A stretch of DNA of 59,605 nucleotides from Pseudomonas sp. Bc-h. GTDB taxonomy: Bacteria > Pseudomonadota > Gammaproteobacteria > Pseudomonadales > Pseudomonadaceae. Positions 9,682 through 17,887 of the stretch are shown one piece after another (within the stretch, counting starts at the first letter, position 1; each line of letters begins with the position of its first letter). A program made the translations under genes and the position numbers. The notes below the pieces were generated by a model. The model worked only from the letters and a program-made list of their open reading frames with translations. It did no database searches and had not been told where the DNA came from. The stretch covers positions 1 through 59,605 of the forward strand of contig NZ_MUIN01000019.1 of NCBI RefSeq assembly GCF_002080045.1, read 5' to 3'.

Positions 9682-10269
9682 TCATTTCGGATCGGGGTCG
9701 TTTTGCTCACGGGCCAGCCGGCGTTGCGCGGCTTGTCGTTGCAAGATGTGTCGGGCGAGCAGTTGGCGCTGGGCGTCGGTGAGGTCGATCCACTCGGTAC
9801 CCACCTCGAAATCGCCGATGGTCCGCGAATGGCACTGGGTGACTTTGGCCTTCAGCATCATTCCGGAAGCCTGGGGCATCAGCACCATTTTCACTGACAA
9901 CAGGCTGTCCACCGGGAACGGCTGATGGGATTCGAATTGCAGGCCTCCCTCGGACATGATCACCTTTTGCGGGGCCCCCAGCCTGCCGAGCACGGTCTGC
10001 GCCACCACCTGACCCAGCAGGTCGATGCGCTTGCTCATGGCTCGCAGAAAGCTGTTGGTGGTGCGGTCGCGATCGTCCAGCTGGCGCAGCAGATGCTGTG
10101 ATTCGAACTCGGCGACATGCAGTTCGCTCAGCAGATCGAAGAGGGTCGAGCTGTCGTGATGGGCGTGATCGTCGACCGTGCCGGAGGCTGGAATGCGTTG
10201 AATTTCCAGTGCGACGCTGTCCTCGATACGGTAGTATTCGCGGCGTTCTTCTTCATCTAGTGTCGGCAT
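9682..10269 (-). CDS. PilZ domain protein
   Basis: A 195-residue soluble protein. The start at 10269 (MPTLDEEERREYYRIEDSV) is preferred over a frame extension 17 codons upstream. The N-terminus has a RREYYRIE stretch like the arginine-containing c-di-GMP contact of PilZ domains; a helical middle (RAMSKRIDLLGQVVAQTVLG) follows, then IMSEGGLQFES, in the position of the DxSxxG motif but with S-E-G-G, and a C-terminal VGTEWIDLTDAQRQLLARHIL. A role in c-di-GMP-dependent control is inferred from the family only, and the altered motif leaves actual binding open. It is upstream of the phosphodiesterase on the same strand and divergent from lolC. Confidence 0.75.
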   Translation of the reverse strand: MPTLDEEERREYYRIEDSVALEIQRIPASGTVDDHAHHDSSTLFDLLSELHVAEFESQHLLRQLDDRDRTTNSFLRAMSKRIDLLGQVVAQTVLGRLGAPQKVIMSEGGLQFESHQPFPVDSLLSVKMVLMPQASGMMLKAKVTQCHSRTIGDFEVGTEWIDLTDAQRQLLARHILQRQAAQRRLAREQNDPDPK

Positions 10270-10395
10270 GGCGAACCCATGGTAGCAGCGGTTGTCAGAG
10301 TGATTGCTCAGAGTCGTCAATCAGCGATTCGAGTGTAAAGCCGCAGATCAAGGCCCGCCACAAGGACGTTCCCATTCCTCCGAACAAGCCCCTAC

Positions 10396-11646
10396 ATGTT
10401 CAGACCTCTTTTTGTATTTATCGGCACGCGTTATACCCGTGCAAAGCGCCGTAATCATTTTGTCTCCTTCATTTCCCTGACGTCGATGATCGGTCTCGCC
10501 CTTGGCGTAGTGGTGATGATAGTCGTGTTATCGGTCATGAACGGCTTCGATCACGAGATGCGAACCCGCGTGCTCGGCATGGTCCCGCACGCGACCATCG
10601 AATCCGGTGAGCCGATCAACGACTGGCAAAACCTGGCCGCCAAGGTCAAACAGAACCCGCAGGTTGAGGCGGTCGCGCCGTTTACCCAGATGCAAGGTTT
10701 GCTGACCAACAACGGCAACGTGCAGAAGATTCTGCTCAATGCCATCGACCCGGTTCAGGAACGCAAAGTTTCGATTATTGACGGCTTCATGAAACAGGGC
10801 CGACTTGACGATCTGGTGTCAGGCGGCTTTGGCGTGGTCATCGGTGACAAGGCTGCGGCCAAGCTTGGGGTGGGGATCGGCGACAAGGTGACCTTCGTTT
10901 CGCCTGAAGTGACGGTCACGCCCGCCGGCATGTTCCCGCGCATGAAACGCTTCACCGTGGTTGGCATTTTCCATGTCGGCGCTGGCGAGCTGGATGGCTA
11001 TCTTGGCGTGACCAACTTGCAGGATCTGGCCCGTCTGCACCGCTGGAAGCCTGACCAGGTGCAAGGCTTGCGCCTGAAGTTCACCGACCTGTTCAAGGCG
11101 CCGCGTACGGCCTACGAAATCGCCCAGAACCTGGGTGAGCACCAATACTATTCCCGCGACTGGACCCGTACCCACGGCAACCTGTATCAGGCCATCGGCA
11201 TGGAGAAATCCATCATCGGCCTGCTGCTGTTGCTGATCGTGGCGGTGGCGGCGTTCAACATCATTTCCACGCTGGTGATGGTGGTCAACGACAAGCGCGG
11301 CGACATCGCGATCCTGCGCACTCTGGGTGCGACGCCTGGCCAGATCATGCGCATCTTCATGGTTCAGGGCACGGTGATCGGCGTGGTCGGCACGCTGGTC
11401 GGCGCGGGCGTCGGCATCCTCGCCGCGCTCAACGTCAGCTCGGCAATTTCGGCGCTGGAAGGCCTGATCGGCCACAAGTTTCTCAACGCGGATGTCTACT
11501 TCATCGACTATCTGCCTTCGCAATTGATGACCGAAGACGTGCTGCTGGTGTGCGGTGCGGCGCTGGTCCTGAGTTTCCTCGCCACCCTGTATCCCGCCTG
11601 GCGTGCCGCGCGCACCCAGCCGGCGGAGGCGCTACGTTATGAGTGA
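10396..11646 (+). CDS. lolC: Lipoprotein-releasing ABC transporter permease LolC
   Basis: A 416-residue inner-membrane subunit of the Lol exporter, which extracts outer-membrane lipoproteins from the inner membrane and hands them to LolA. The first membrane segment is at residues 24-50 (SMIGLALGVVVMIVVLSVMNG), a large periplasmic domain follows to about residue 270, then three membrane segments (IIGLLLLLIVAVAAFNIIST, TVIGVVGTLVGAGVGILAAL, LLVCGAALVLSFLATLYPAW). The cytoplasmic loop AILRTLGATPGQIMRIF couples to the ATPase. It overlaps lolD by 8 bases. It is a close paralogue of lolE downstream, and the assignment of C versus E rests on gene order (C-D-E). Confidence 0.93.
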   Translation: MFRPLFVFIGTRYTRAKRRNHFVSFISLTSMIGLALGVVVMIVVLSVMNGFDHEMRTRVLGMVPHATIESGEPINDWQNLAAKVKQNPQVEAVAPFTQMQGLLTNNGNVQKILLNAIDPVQERKVSIIDGFMKQGRLDDLVSGGFGVVIGDKAAAKLGVGIGDKVTFVSPEVTVTPAGMFPRMKRFTVVGIFHVGAGELDGYLGVTNLQDLARLHRWKPDQVQGLRLKFTDLFKAPRTAYEIAQNLGEHQYYSRDWTRTHGNLYQAIGMEKSIIGLLLLLIVAVAAFNIISTLVMVVNDKRGDIAILRTLGATPGQIMRIFMVQGTVIGVVGTLVGAGVGILAALNVSSAISALEGLIGHKFLNADVYFIDYLPSQLMTEDVLLVCGAALVLSFLATLYPAWRAARTQPAEALRYE

Positions 11647-12337
11647 GTCGGGCATGAGTGATAAAGCTGTACTGAGTTGCCGCAACCTGGGCAAATCCTA
11701 CGAGGAAGGCCCGGAATCGGTAGTGGTCCTGTCGGGCCTGCAACTGGAGTTGCACCCGGGTGAGCGCGTGGCGATCGTCGGCAGTTCGGGTTCGGGCAAA
11801 AGTACCTTGCTCAACCTGCTCGGCGGCCTGGATACCCCGACCGAGGGCAGCGTCTGGCTGGCCGGTGAAGAGCTGTCCGCGCTCAACGAAAAGGCTCGTG
11901 GTCTGCTGCGCAACCGGGCACTGGGCTTCGTTTACCAGTTTCACCACTTGCTGCCCGAGTTCACTGCGCTGGAAAACGTCTGCATGCCCTTGCTGATCGG
12001 CAAGACGCCGATCCCGGAAGCTCGTCAGCGCGCGACGGCGCTGCTGGAGCGCGTAGGGCTCAAGCACCGCCTGGCGCACAAACCTTCGGAGTTGTCCGGT
12101 GGCGAACGTCAGCGTGTGGCGATTGCCCGTGCGCTGGTCAACCAGCCGGGTCTGGTGATGCTCGACGAGCCCACCGGCAACCTCGATTCGCATACCGCGC
12201 AAGGCATTCAGGACCTGATGCTGGAACTCAGCACCTCGTCGCGCACCGCGTTTCTGGTGGTGACCCACGACATGGCCCTGGCCCGTCAGATGGATCGCGT
12301 GTGGCGTCTGGAAGAAGGCCGTCTGGTCGAGGCGTGA
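11639..12337 (+). CDS. lolD: Lipoprotein-releasing ABC transporter ATPase LolD
   Basis: A 232-residue ATPase that powers LolCE. It has Walker A GSSGSGKST, the LolD/MacB-type Q-loop region FVYQFHHLLPEFTALENV, signature LSGGERQRVAIARAL, Walker B LVMLDEPTGNLD and switch histidine in VVTHD. The ATG at 11639 has GGAGG nine bases upstream inside lolC and overlaps its end by 8 bases, which points to translational coupling. A second ATG five codons later (11654) would give a 227-residue product and is also possible. Confidence 0.96.
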   Translation: MSESGMSDKAVLSCRNLGKSYEEGPESVVVLSGLQLELHPGERVAIVGSSGSGKSTLLNLLGGLDTPTEGSVWLAGEELSALNEKARGLLRNRALGFVYQFHHLLPEFTALENVCMPLLIGKTPIPEARQRATALLERVGLKHRLAHKPSELSGGERQRVAIARALVNQPGLVMLDEPTGNLDSHTAQGIQDLMLELSTSSRTAFLVVTHDMALARQMDRVWRLEEGRLVEA

Positions 12338-12346
12338 TGCAATCGA

Positions 12347-12381
12347 CCCGACACCCGTTCGCCGGGTTGTTGGGTTTTTTT
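12347..12381 (+). terminator. Intrinsic terminator between lolD and lolE
   Basis: CCCGACACCCG pairs with CGGGTTGTTGGG (one bulged base, small loop) and is followed directly by seven T residues. It lies 10 bases after the lolD stop and about 35 bases before lolE, inside what is usually treated as one operon. Confidence 0.75.
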
Positions 12382-12415
12382 ACTTTTAGCTGTTTTTAGC
12401 TACGGTGCTCCACGA

Positions 12416-13660
12416 ATGTTCAGACCGTTATCCATCTTTATCGGCACGCGATACACCCGGGCCAAGCGACGCAACCACTTCATCTCGTTCATTTCGATGA
12501 CCTCGATGATCGGGCTGGCGCTGGGCGTCCTGGCGATGATCGTGGTGCTGTCCGTGATGAACGGCTTCCAGCAGGAAATGAGTTCGCGCATTCTCGGCAT
12601 GGTCCCCCACGCGGTGATCGACGGGGTCAAGCCGCTGGACGACTGGAAACCGGCCGCCGACGCCGCCATGAAGAACCCGCAAGTCACCGCTGCCGTGCCG
12701 TTCACGCAAATGGACGGCATGCTGTCGTACAAGGGTTCGATGCAGCCGATCGAGATCAACGGTGTCGATCCGGCCCTGGAATCCAAAGTCTCCATCGTCA
12801 CTCAGCACATCGTGCAGGGCCGTCTGCAGGACTTGAAGCCAGGCGAGTTCGGCGTGGTCATCGGTGAAATCACGGCGCGGCGCTTTCGTCTGAATGTCGG
12901 CGACAAGATCACCCTGATCGTCCCGGAAATCAGCAACGCCCCCGGCGGCATCACGCCGCGCCTGCAACGCCTGACCGTGGTCGGCGTGTTCAAGGTCGGC
13001 GCGGAGCTGGACGGCTCCATGGCGCTGGTCAACGTCGCCGATGCCGCAGTTATTCAGCGCTGGCAGCCGAATCAGGTGCAGGGTGTGCGTCTGGCCCTGA
13101 CTGACCTGTACGCCGCGCCACAGGTGTCCACCGCCATCGCCGGTGGCCTGGGCGCGGACTACAAGGCCGACGACTGGACCCACACGCAGGGCAGCCTGTT
13201 CAGCGCGATGAAGATGGAAAAGACCATGATCGGGCTGTTGTTGCTGATGATCGTGGCGGTTGCTGCATTCAACATCATCGCCACGTTGATCATGGTGGTG
13301 AACGACAAGGGCGCCGACATCGCGATCCTGCGCACCATCGGCGCCACGCCTCGGCAGATCATGACCATCTTCATGGTGCAGGGCACGGTGATCGGGGTGG
13401 TTGGCACCATCATCGGCGGCGTGCTGGGTGTGATCGCGGCGATCAACGTCAGCCAGTTGGTGGGCTGGGTCGAGCGCGTCACCGGCCAGCACATCTTCAC
13501 GTCAGATGTTTACTTCATCAGCAACCTGCCGTCGCACCTGGAAGGCAGTGACGTGGCGCTGATCTGCAGCGCCGGGTTCATTCTCAGTTTCCTGGCGACG
13601 ATCTACCCGGCGTACCGCGCGGCACAGATCCAGCCGGCGCATGCGTTGCGGTACGAGTGA
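12416..13660 (+). CDS. lolE: Lipoprotein-releasing ABC transporter permease LolE
   Basis: A 414-residue paralogue of LolC with the same layout: one N-terminal membrane segment, a periplasmic domain, and three C-terminal membrane segments. Both proteins share almost the same first 50 residues (IFIGTRYTRAKRRNHFISF here) and the loop AILRTIGATPRQIMTIF. It is separated from lolD by a terminator, so its expression must come by read-through or from a promoter in the short T-rich gap. No convincing ribosome binding site precedes the ATG. The gene ends just before a large palindrome that separates it from the converging sensor kinase gene. Confidence 0.93.
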   Translation: MFRPLSIFIGTRYTRAKRRNHFISFISMTSMIGLALGVLAMIVVLSVMNGFQQEMSSRILGMVPHAVIDGVKPLDDWKPAADAAMKNPQVTAAVPFTQMDGMLSYKGSMQPIEINGVDPALESKVSIVTQHIVQGRLQDLKPGEFGVVIGEITARRFRLNVGDKITLIVPEISNAPGGITPRLQRLTVVGVFKVGAELDGSMALVNVADAAVIQRWQPNQVQGVRLALTDLYAAPQVSTAIAGGLGADYKADDWTHTQGSLFSAMKMEKTMIGLLLLMIVAVAAFNIIATLIMVVNDKGADIAILRTIGATPRQIMTIFMVQGTVIGVVGTIIGGVLGVIAAINVSQLVGWVERVTGQHIFTSDVYFISNLPSHLEGSDVALICSAGFILSFLATIYPAYRAAQIQPAHALRYE

Positions 13661-13692
13661 TCGCTTTCATATCTGAAGTCCCGTAATCCCCG

Positions 13693-13754
13693 AGCAGTCC
13701 GGCTTGCCGGCGGTGGCGTTTTCAAGTTCGCCACCGCCGGCAGGCCGGACTGCT
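13693..13754. repeat. REP-type palindrome between converging genes
   Basis: A long inverted repeat: AGCAGTCCGGCTTGCCGG and its extension CGGTGGCG are mirrored across a roughly 10-base loop, ending GGCCGGACTGCT. A close relative is at 22094-22161. It sits between lolE and the converging histidine kinase gene and could also stop transcription from both sides, although it has no T run. Confidence 0.85.
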
Positions 13755-13770
13755 ACAGGGGGTGCTTCCT

Positions 13771-15129
13771 TCACACCGGTAACTCGATCAAAAACTGCGT
13801 CACTCCTTTCCCCGACTCACACCGAATCGTCCCGCCATGGGCCTTGATGATCGACTGAGTAATCGCCAGCCCCAATCCCGCGTGTTCGCTGCTGCCTTCA
13901 TGGCGCGCCGGGTCTGCTCGGTAGAAACGATCAAACAGTCGGGGCAGAACATTGGCCGGGATTGTCTGGCCGGTGTTTTCAATGCTGATCAGCGCGCGGC
14001 CGGCCGCCGATTTCAGTCGCACCCGCACCTGACCCTCGACCGGGGTAAAGCGCAGGGCATTGTCCAGAAGGTTCGACAGGGCGCGGCGCATCATATGTCG
14101 GTCGCCTGCCAGGGTCGCTTCTCCGTCACGACTCAACTGCACCCGAGCTTCCTCCGCCAAAGGCAGGAAAAACTCCAGCAGCGCGTCAGCTTCTTCCGCC
14201 AACTGCAGCCGTTCACGATTCGGGTTCAGCAGCCCATGCTCGGCCTTGGCCAGATACAACATGTCGTTGACCATCTGCGCCATCCATTGCAGTTCCTCCA
14301 GATTGCCCAGCAGTGCTTCGCGGTATTCCTCCAGAGCCCGGGGGCGGGTAAGGGTGACCTGGGTGTGGGTCAGCAGATTCGACAGCGGCGTGCGCAGTTC
14401 ATGGGCGATGTCGGCGGAAAACGCGGACAGGCGCTGAAAGGCGTCGTCCAGTCGGCCGAGCATTGCGTTGAACGCCTGGCCCAGTTCGGCCAGTTCGGAC
14501 GGCATCTCGGTTTGTGGCAGGCGAGTGGTCAGCGAACTGGCGGACACGCTGGCGGCAATTTCAGTCATCTGGCGCAGCGGACGTAAGCCGCTGCGCGCAG
14601 CCCAGGCGCCCAGCAGCGCGGTGGCCAACGCCGAAAGCCCGACCGTCAGCCAGATCAGATGCTGCATGCGCTCCAGAAAGTGCTGATGGTGAGTGATGTC
14701 CAGCAACAAAGTCAGCTGCGGCGAGTCTTGCTGTTCCGGTCGTAGGGCGACGGTGTAGGAGCGGTAGGACACGCCGTTGTCGGTCAGGGTATGCAGGCCG
14801 GCATGCACGCCGGTTTGAGCCACTGAAGGCGAAAGCGAGTCGAACCACAGGGCGCCATCGGTGCCGCGAACCTGCAAGGCCAGATCCGGGGAGTGAGCGA
14901 GCTCTTCCTGCAAAGCCCGCCTGCGTGGGGCCAGTTGATCGGCGCTCGACACATCCCGCAATACTTCTCGCAGAGTCGGCAATTTGCTGTCGAGCAACTG
15001 CTGATCCAGCTCCATGAAGTGGCCTTCGCTGGCGCGATTGAACAGCACCCCGGCGGTGAGCGAGACCACTGCGGTGCAGGCGGCGAACAGCAACGCCAGG
15101 CGGCTGCCCAGGGAAATACGTTTGAACAT
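13771..15129 (-). CDS. Heavy-metal (copper-type) sensor histidine kinase
   Basis: A 452-residue inner-membrane sensor kinase of the CopS/CusS/IrlS group. Two membrane segments (residues 9-29 and about 160-182) flank a periplasmic sensor region. HAMP follows (RPLRQMTEIAASVSASSLT), then the H-box FSADIAHELRTPLSNLL with the phosphorylated His, and ATPase motifs NLLDNALRF and GLGLAITQSI. The gene starts on the last base of the response regulator stop codon (TGATG overlap), so the two are co-translated. The divergent cupredoxin supports copper as the signal. Silver or another metal cannot be ruled out. Confidence 0.9.
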   Translation of the reverse strand: MFKRISLGSRLALLFAACTAVVSLTAGVLFNRASEGHFMELDQQLLDSKLPTLREVLRDVSSADQLAPRRRALQEELAHSPDLALQVRGTDGALWFDSLSPSVAQTGVHAGLHTLTDNGVSYRSYTVALRPEQQDSPQLTLLLDITHHQHFLERMQHLIWLTVGLSALATALLGAWAARSGLRPLRQMTEIAASVSASSLTTRLPQTEMPSELAELGQAFNAMLGRLDDAFQRLSAFSADIAHELRTPLSNLLTHTQVTLTRPRALEEYREALLGNLEELQWMAQMVNDMLYLAKAEHGLLNPNRERLQLAEEADALLEFFLPLAEEARVQLSRDGEATLAGDRHMMRRALSNLLDNALRFTPVEGQVRVRLKSAAGRALISIENTGQTIPANVLPRLFDRFYRADPARHEGSSEHAGLGLAITQSIIKAHGGTIRCESGKGVTQFLIELPV

Positions 15130-15809
15130 CAGAGGCTGCGCTCTTCGAGGACATAACCCATGCCGCGCACGGTGTGGATCAGCTTGTTGGGGTAGTCGTC
15201 ATCGACTTTCAGGCGCAGGCGGCGAATGGCGACCTCGATCACATTGGTGTCGCTGTCGAAATTCATGTCCCACACCTGCGAGGCGATCAGCGATTTGGGC
15301 AGTACCTCGCCCTGGCGGTGCAGCATCAGTTCCAGCAGCGCGAACTCCTTGGCGGTCAGGTCGATGCGCTGGCCGCTGCGCTCTACCCGGCGGCGCAACA
15401 GGTCCAGGCGCAGGTCGGCCAATTGCAGATGGGTTTCCTGACTGGCGCTGCTGCCCCGACGCAACAGGCTGCGCACCCGGGCCAGCAGTTCGGAGAATGC
15501 GAAGGGCTTGACCAGATAATCGTCGGCGCCCAGCTCCAGGCCGCGCACGCGATCCTCCACGGCGTCGCGTGCGGTTAAAAACAACACCGGGGTGTCCAGC
15601 CCTGCGCCGCGAACCGCCTGGAGAATCTGCCAGCCATCGCGGCCGGGCAGCATGACGTCCAGAATCAACAGCGCGTAATCGCCGGTCAGCGCCAGATGCT
15701 GGCCGGTCGAGCCGTCCGCCACCAATTCGGTATTGAAGCCGGCTTCGTTCAGGCCCTGGCGCAGGTATTGGCCGGTTTTCGCTTGATCTTCGACGATCAG
15801 TAATTTCAT
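15129..15809 (-). CDS. OmpR-family copper response regulator (CopR/CusR type)
   Basis: A 226-residue transcription factor. The receiver domain has the acidic pocket (LIVEDQ), the phosphorylated Asp in LLILDVMLPGRDGW near residue 51, T/A in LTARD and K in YLVKPF. The winged-helix domain contains LTAKEFALLELMLHRQGEVL and IEVAIRRLRLKVDD, then HTVRGMGYVLE, typical of CopR/CusR/PcoR. It is first in a two-gene operon with the kinase. A likely operator (15882-15895) lies in the gap to the divergent cupredoxin. Confidence 0.92.
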   Translation of the reverse strand: MKLLIVEDQAKTGQYLRQGLNEAGFNTELVADGSTGQHLALTGDYALLILDVMLPGRDGWQILQAVRGAGLDTPVLFLTARDAVEDRVRGLELGADDYLVKPFAFSELLARVRSLLRRGSSASQETHLQLADLRLDLLRRRVERSGQRIDLTAKEFALLELMLHRQGEVLPKSLIASQVWDMNFDSDTNVIEVAIRRLRLKVDDDYPNKLIHTVRGMGYVLEERSL

Positions 15810-15881
15810 GAAGGGCTCTTGGCTGGTAATGAAGCTTGGCAGGGCGCTTTATAGCGCGAGCGGGGCGGGCAGGGACCAAGC

Positions 15882-15895
15882 TTACAAAGTTGTAA
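15882..15895. promoter_or_regulatory. Candidate CopR/CusR operator
   Basis: The palindrome TTACAAAGTTGTAA has two TTACAA half-sites separated by two bases, the same geometry as the CusR/CopR-type boxes (GACAAnnTTGTC-like). It lies between the divergent response regulator and cupredoxin genes, about 75 bases before each start, and could control both. Confidence 0.65.
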
Positions 15896-15968
15896 TCTTA
15901 CGGTCAGCTGATTGCCAGTCGCCGGAGCCTACCTTAAGGTCATCAATTGTCGCTGACTGGAGCCTTAC

Positions 15969-16475
15969 ATGTTCGTTCGTTCAATCGCTGCTGCCCTGCT
16001 GCTGGCTGTGAGTCTGTCGTCTCAGGCGTCCCCTGGCGAACACTTCGATTTCGGGCACCCGGCCAAAGCCGATCAGGCGAGCCGAACGGTCGAGCTGACG
16101 CTGGGCGATATGTACTTTGAACCCAAGTCTCTGACCGTCAAGGAAGGCGAAACCGTGCATTTCGTACTGGTCAACAAAGGCCAGTTGCTGCATGAGTTCA
16201 ACCTTGGTGACGCCGCCATGCACGCGGCGCATCAGCAGGAAATGCTGAAAATGGTCGCCAGCGGCATGCTCACGTCGACGGGCATGAAGCATGACATGGC
16301 CGGCATGGATCACGGCAGCATGAAGCACGACGACCCCAACAGTGTGCTGGTCGAGCCGGGCAAGACCGCGGAGTTGACCTGGACCTTTACGAAGGCCACG
16401 GATCTGGAATTCGCCTGCAATATTCCCGGCCACTATCAGGCGGGGATGGTCGGAAAAATCGCGATTGCCCAGTAA
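15969..16475 (+). CDS. Periplasmic cupredoxin (copper-binding, CopI/plastocyanin-like)
   Basis: A 168-residue protein with a signal peptide (VRSIAAALLLAVSLSSQASP) and a single cupredoxin fold. The type-1 copper ligands can be seen: His in QLLHEFNLG, then Cys, His and Met in FACNIPGHYQAGM. A Met/His-rich loop (GMKHDMAGMDHGSMKHDD, about residues 112-130) probably binds Cu(I). Such proteins protect the periplasm from copper. It diverges from the copper sensor pair and shares its candidate operator, so copper induction is likely. Confidence 0.9.
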   Translation: MFVRSIAAALLLAVSLSSQASPGEHFDFGHPAKADQASRTVELTLGDMYFEPKSLTVKEGETVHFVLVNKGQLLHEFNLGDAAMHAAHQQEMLKMVASGMLTSTGMKHDMAGMDHGSMKHDDPNSVLVEPGKTAELTWTFTKATDLEFACNIPGHYQAGMVGKIAIAQ

Positions 16476-16566
16476 TCGCTGAAAGCGCGGGACAAAACCT
16501 ATAAACTCGGCGGTCAGGATTTTCACATCAGCCTTTCTACATCCGCTTTCAGGTTCAGGTCCCGCC

Positions 16567-17397
16567 ATGCATCCCGCAGCCGAACACTCGCCGCTGGGCA
16601 AGTCCAGTGAATACATCTCCACCTACACGCCGTCCCTGCTGTTCCCGATTCCGCGCACTGCCAAGTGGGCTGAGCTGGGGCTGACGGCCGAGACGCTGCC
16701 GTATCGGGGTGTCGATTTCTGGAATTGCTACGAATTGTCCTGGCTGCTGCCATCGGGCAAGCCGGTGGTGGCCATCGGCGAGTTCTGCATTCCGGCGGAT
16801 TCGCCGAACATTATCGAGTCAAAGTCGTTCAAGCTGTACCTCAACTCGCTGAACCAGACGCCATTCGCCTCTCAGGTCGAGGTGGTGGCGACGCTTGAGA
16901 AAGATCTGTCGGCCGCTGCCGGCAAACCGGTGGGCGTGCGTATTCGTTCGCTGAAAGACATCGAAGCCGAGGGCATCGTGCCGGTGCCGGGCGTATGCGT
17001 CGATGATCTGGACGTGACGGTCAACAGTTACGACCGCCCGCAGCCGGAACTGCTGCGTTGCGACGAGTCGCGCGTGGTGGAGGAGGCGCTGCACAGCCAT
17101 TTGCTCAAATCCAACTGCCCGGTGACCAGCCAGCCCGACTGGGGCAGCGTCGCCGTAGCATATCGCGGTGCGGCGCTGGATCACGCGAGTTTCCTGGCGT
17201 ACATCGTCAGCTTTCGCCAGCATTCGGACTTCCACGAGCAATGCGTGGAACGGATCTTCATGGACCTGCAGCGTCTGCTGAAACCGGAAAAACTGACGGT
17301 GTATGCGCGTTACGTGCGTCGCGGCGGGCTGGACATCAACCCGTACCGCAGTACCGAGAAGCTGACGCTTGAGAACGGGCGTCTCGCGCGGCAGTGA
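16567..17397 (+). CDS. queF: NADPH-dependent 7-cyano-7-deazaguanine reductase
   Basis: A 276-residue enzyme that reduces preQ0 to preQ1 in queuosine synthesis (EC 1.7.1.13). It is the long two-domain (E. coli-type) form. The N-terminal half has GVDFWNCYELSWLLPSGKP and the QueF motif ESKSFKLYLNSLNQT. The second half holds the catalytic region, with LLKSNCPVTSQPDWGSV (nucleophilic Cys and nearby Asp) and the ESDFHEQC-like stretch SDFHEQCVERIFMDL. Length is normal (about 276-282). A terminator follows. Confidence 0.96.
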   Translation: MHPAAEHSPLGKSSEYISTYTPSLLFPIPRTAKWAELGLTAETLPYRGVDFWNCYELSWLLPSGKPVVAIGEFCIPADSPNIIESKSFKLYLNSLNQTPFASQVEVVATLEKDLSAAAGKPVGVRIRSLKDIEAEGIVPVPGVCVDDLDVTVNSYDRPQPELLRCDESRVVEEALHSHLLKSNCPVTSQPDWGSVAVAYRGAALDHASFLAYIVSFRQHSDFHEQCVERIFMDLQRLLKPEKLTVYARYVRRGGLDINPYRSTEKLTLENGRLARQ

Positions 17398-17466
17398 AGC
17401 GGCGAGAAGGTTGAAAGCCTGTAGCAGCCCCATCTTGATGTAAGCACCGCAATGGCTGCAGAAACG

Positions 17467-17495
17467 CAAAAGCCCGTCATGACGACGGGCTTTTC
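17467..17495. terminator. Bidirectional terminator between queF and the DUF4404 gene
   Basis: AAAAGCCCGTC and GACGGGCTTTT form a stem around a short loop, flanked by A and T runs, so it can serve both converging genes. Confidence 0.85.
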
Positions 17496-17516
17496 AGTTT
17501 TCGGCGCAGGGGTGTT

Positions 17517-17780
17517 TCAAATCCCGATATTGCCCAGGGTCTGAACGATATTGCGCAAGGTGCCCGCTATCGTCGGATGATCGACTTCGAAACGCTCGAC
17601 GGCCAGGTTGACGCCATCGGCCAGGTTGTTGTCCGATGTCGCGGTTTCGACGGCGATCTCTGCTTCGATCTGTGCCATCAGAGTGTGCAGATCAGCGCGT
17701 TCTTGTTCAGTCAGCGGCGGGTTCTGCTCCAGTTGCTCGCGCAGGGTATCGAGTTGTTCTTGCAGTTCGCGGGCGGGCAT
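17517..17780 (-). CDS. DUF4404 family small protein
   Basis: An 87-residue acidic, mostly helical protein with no signal peptide. It begins with a heptad-rich stretch (LQEQLDTLREQLEQNPPL) likely to form a coiled coil and ends with HPTIAGTLRNIVQTLGNIGI, typical of the small DUF4404 proteins found beside queF in pseudomonads. Function is unknown. AGGGAGCACCC upstream gives a good ribosome binding site. Confidence 0.8.
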   Translation of the reverse strand: MPARELQEQLDTLREQLEQNPPLTEQERADLHTLMAQIEAEIAVETATSDNNLADGVNLAVERFEVDHPTIAGTLRNIVQTLGNIGI

Positions 17781-17887
17781 AGGGTGCTCCCTTCATTGAT
17801 AGTCTCAGCATGGACCGCGCTGGGTGAGCAAAGGTCCTTTGTCGCTAAGACTAATCCAGTCCGCGTTACCTTGCATGCAAACCGGTA

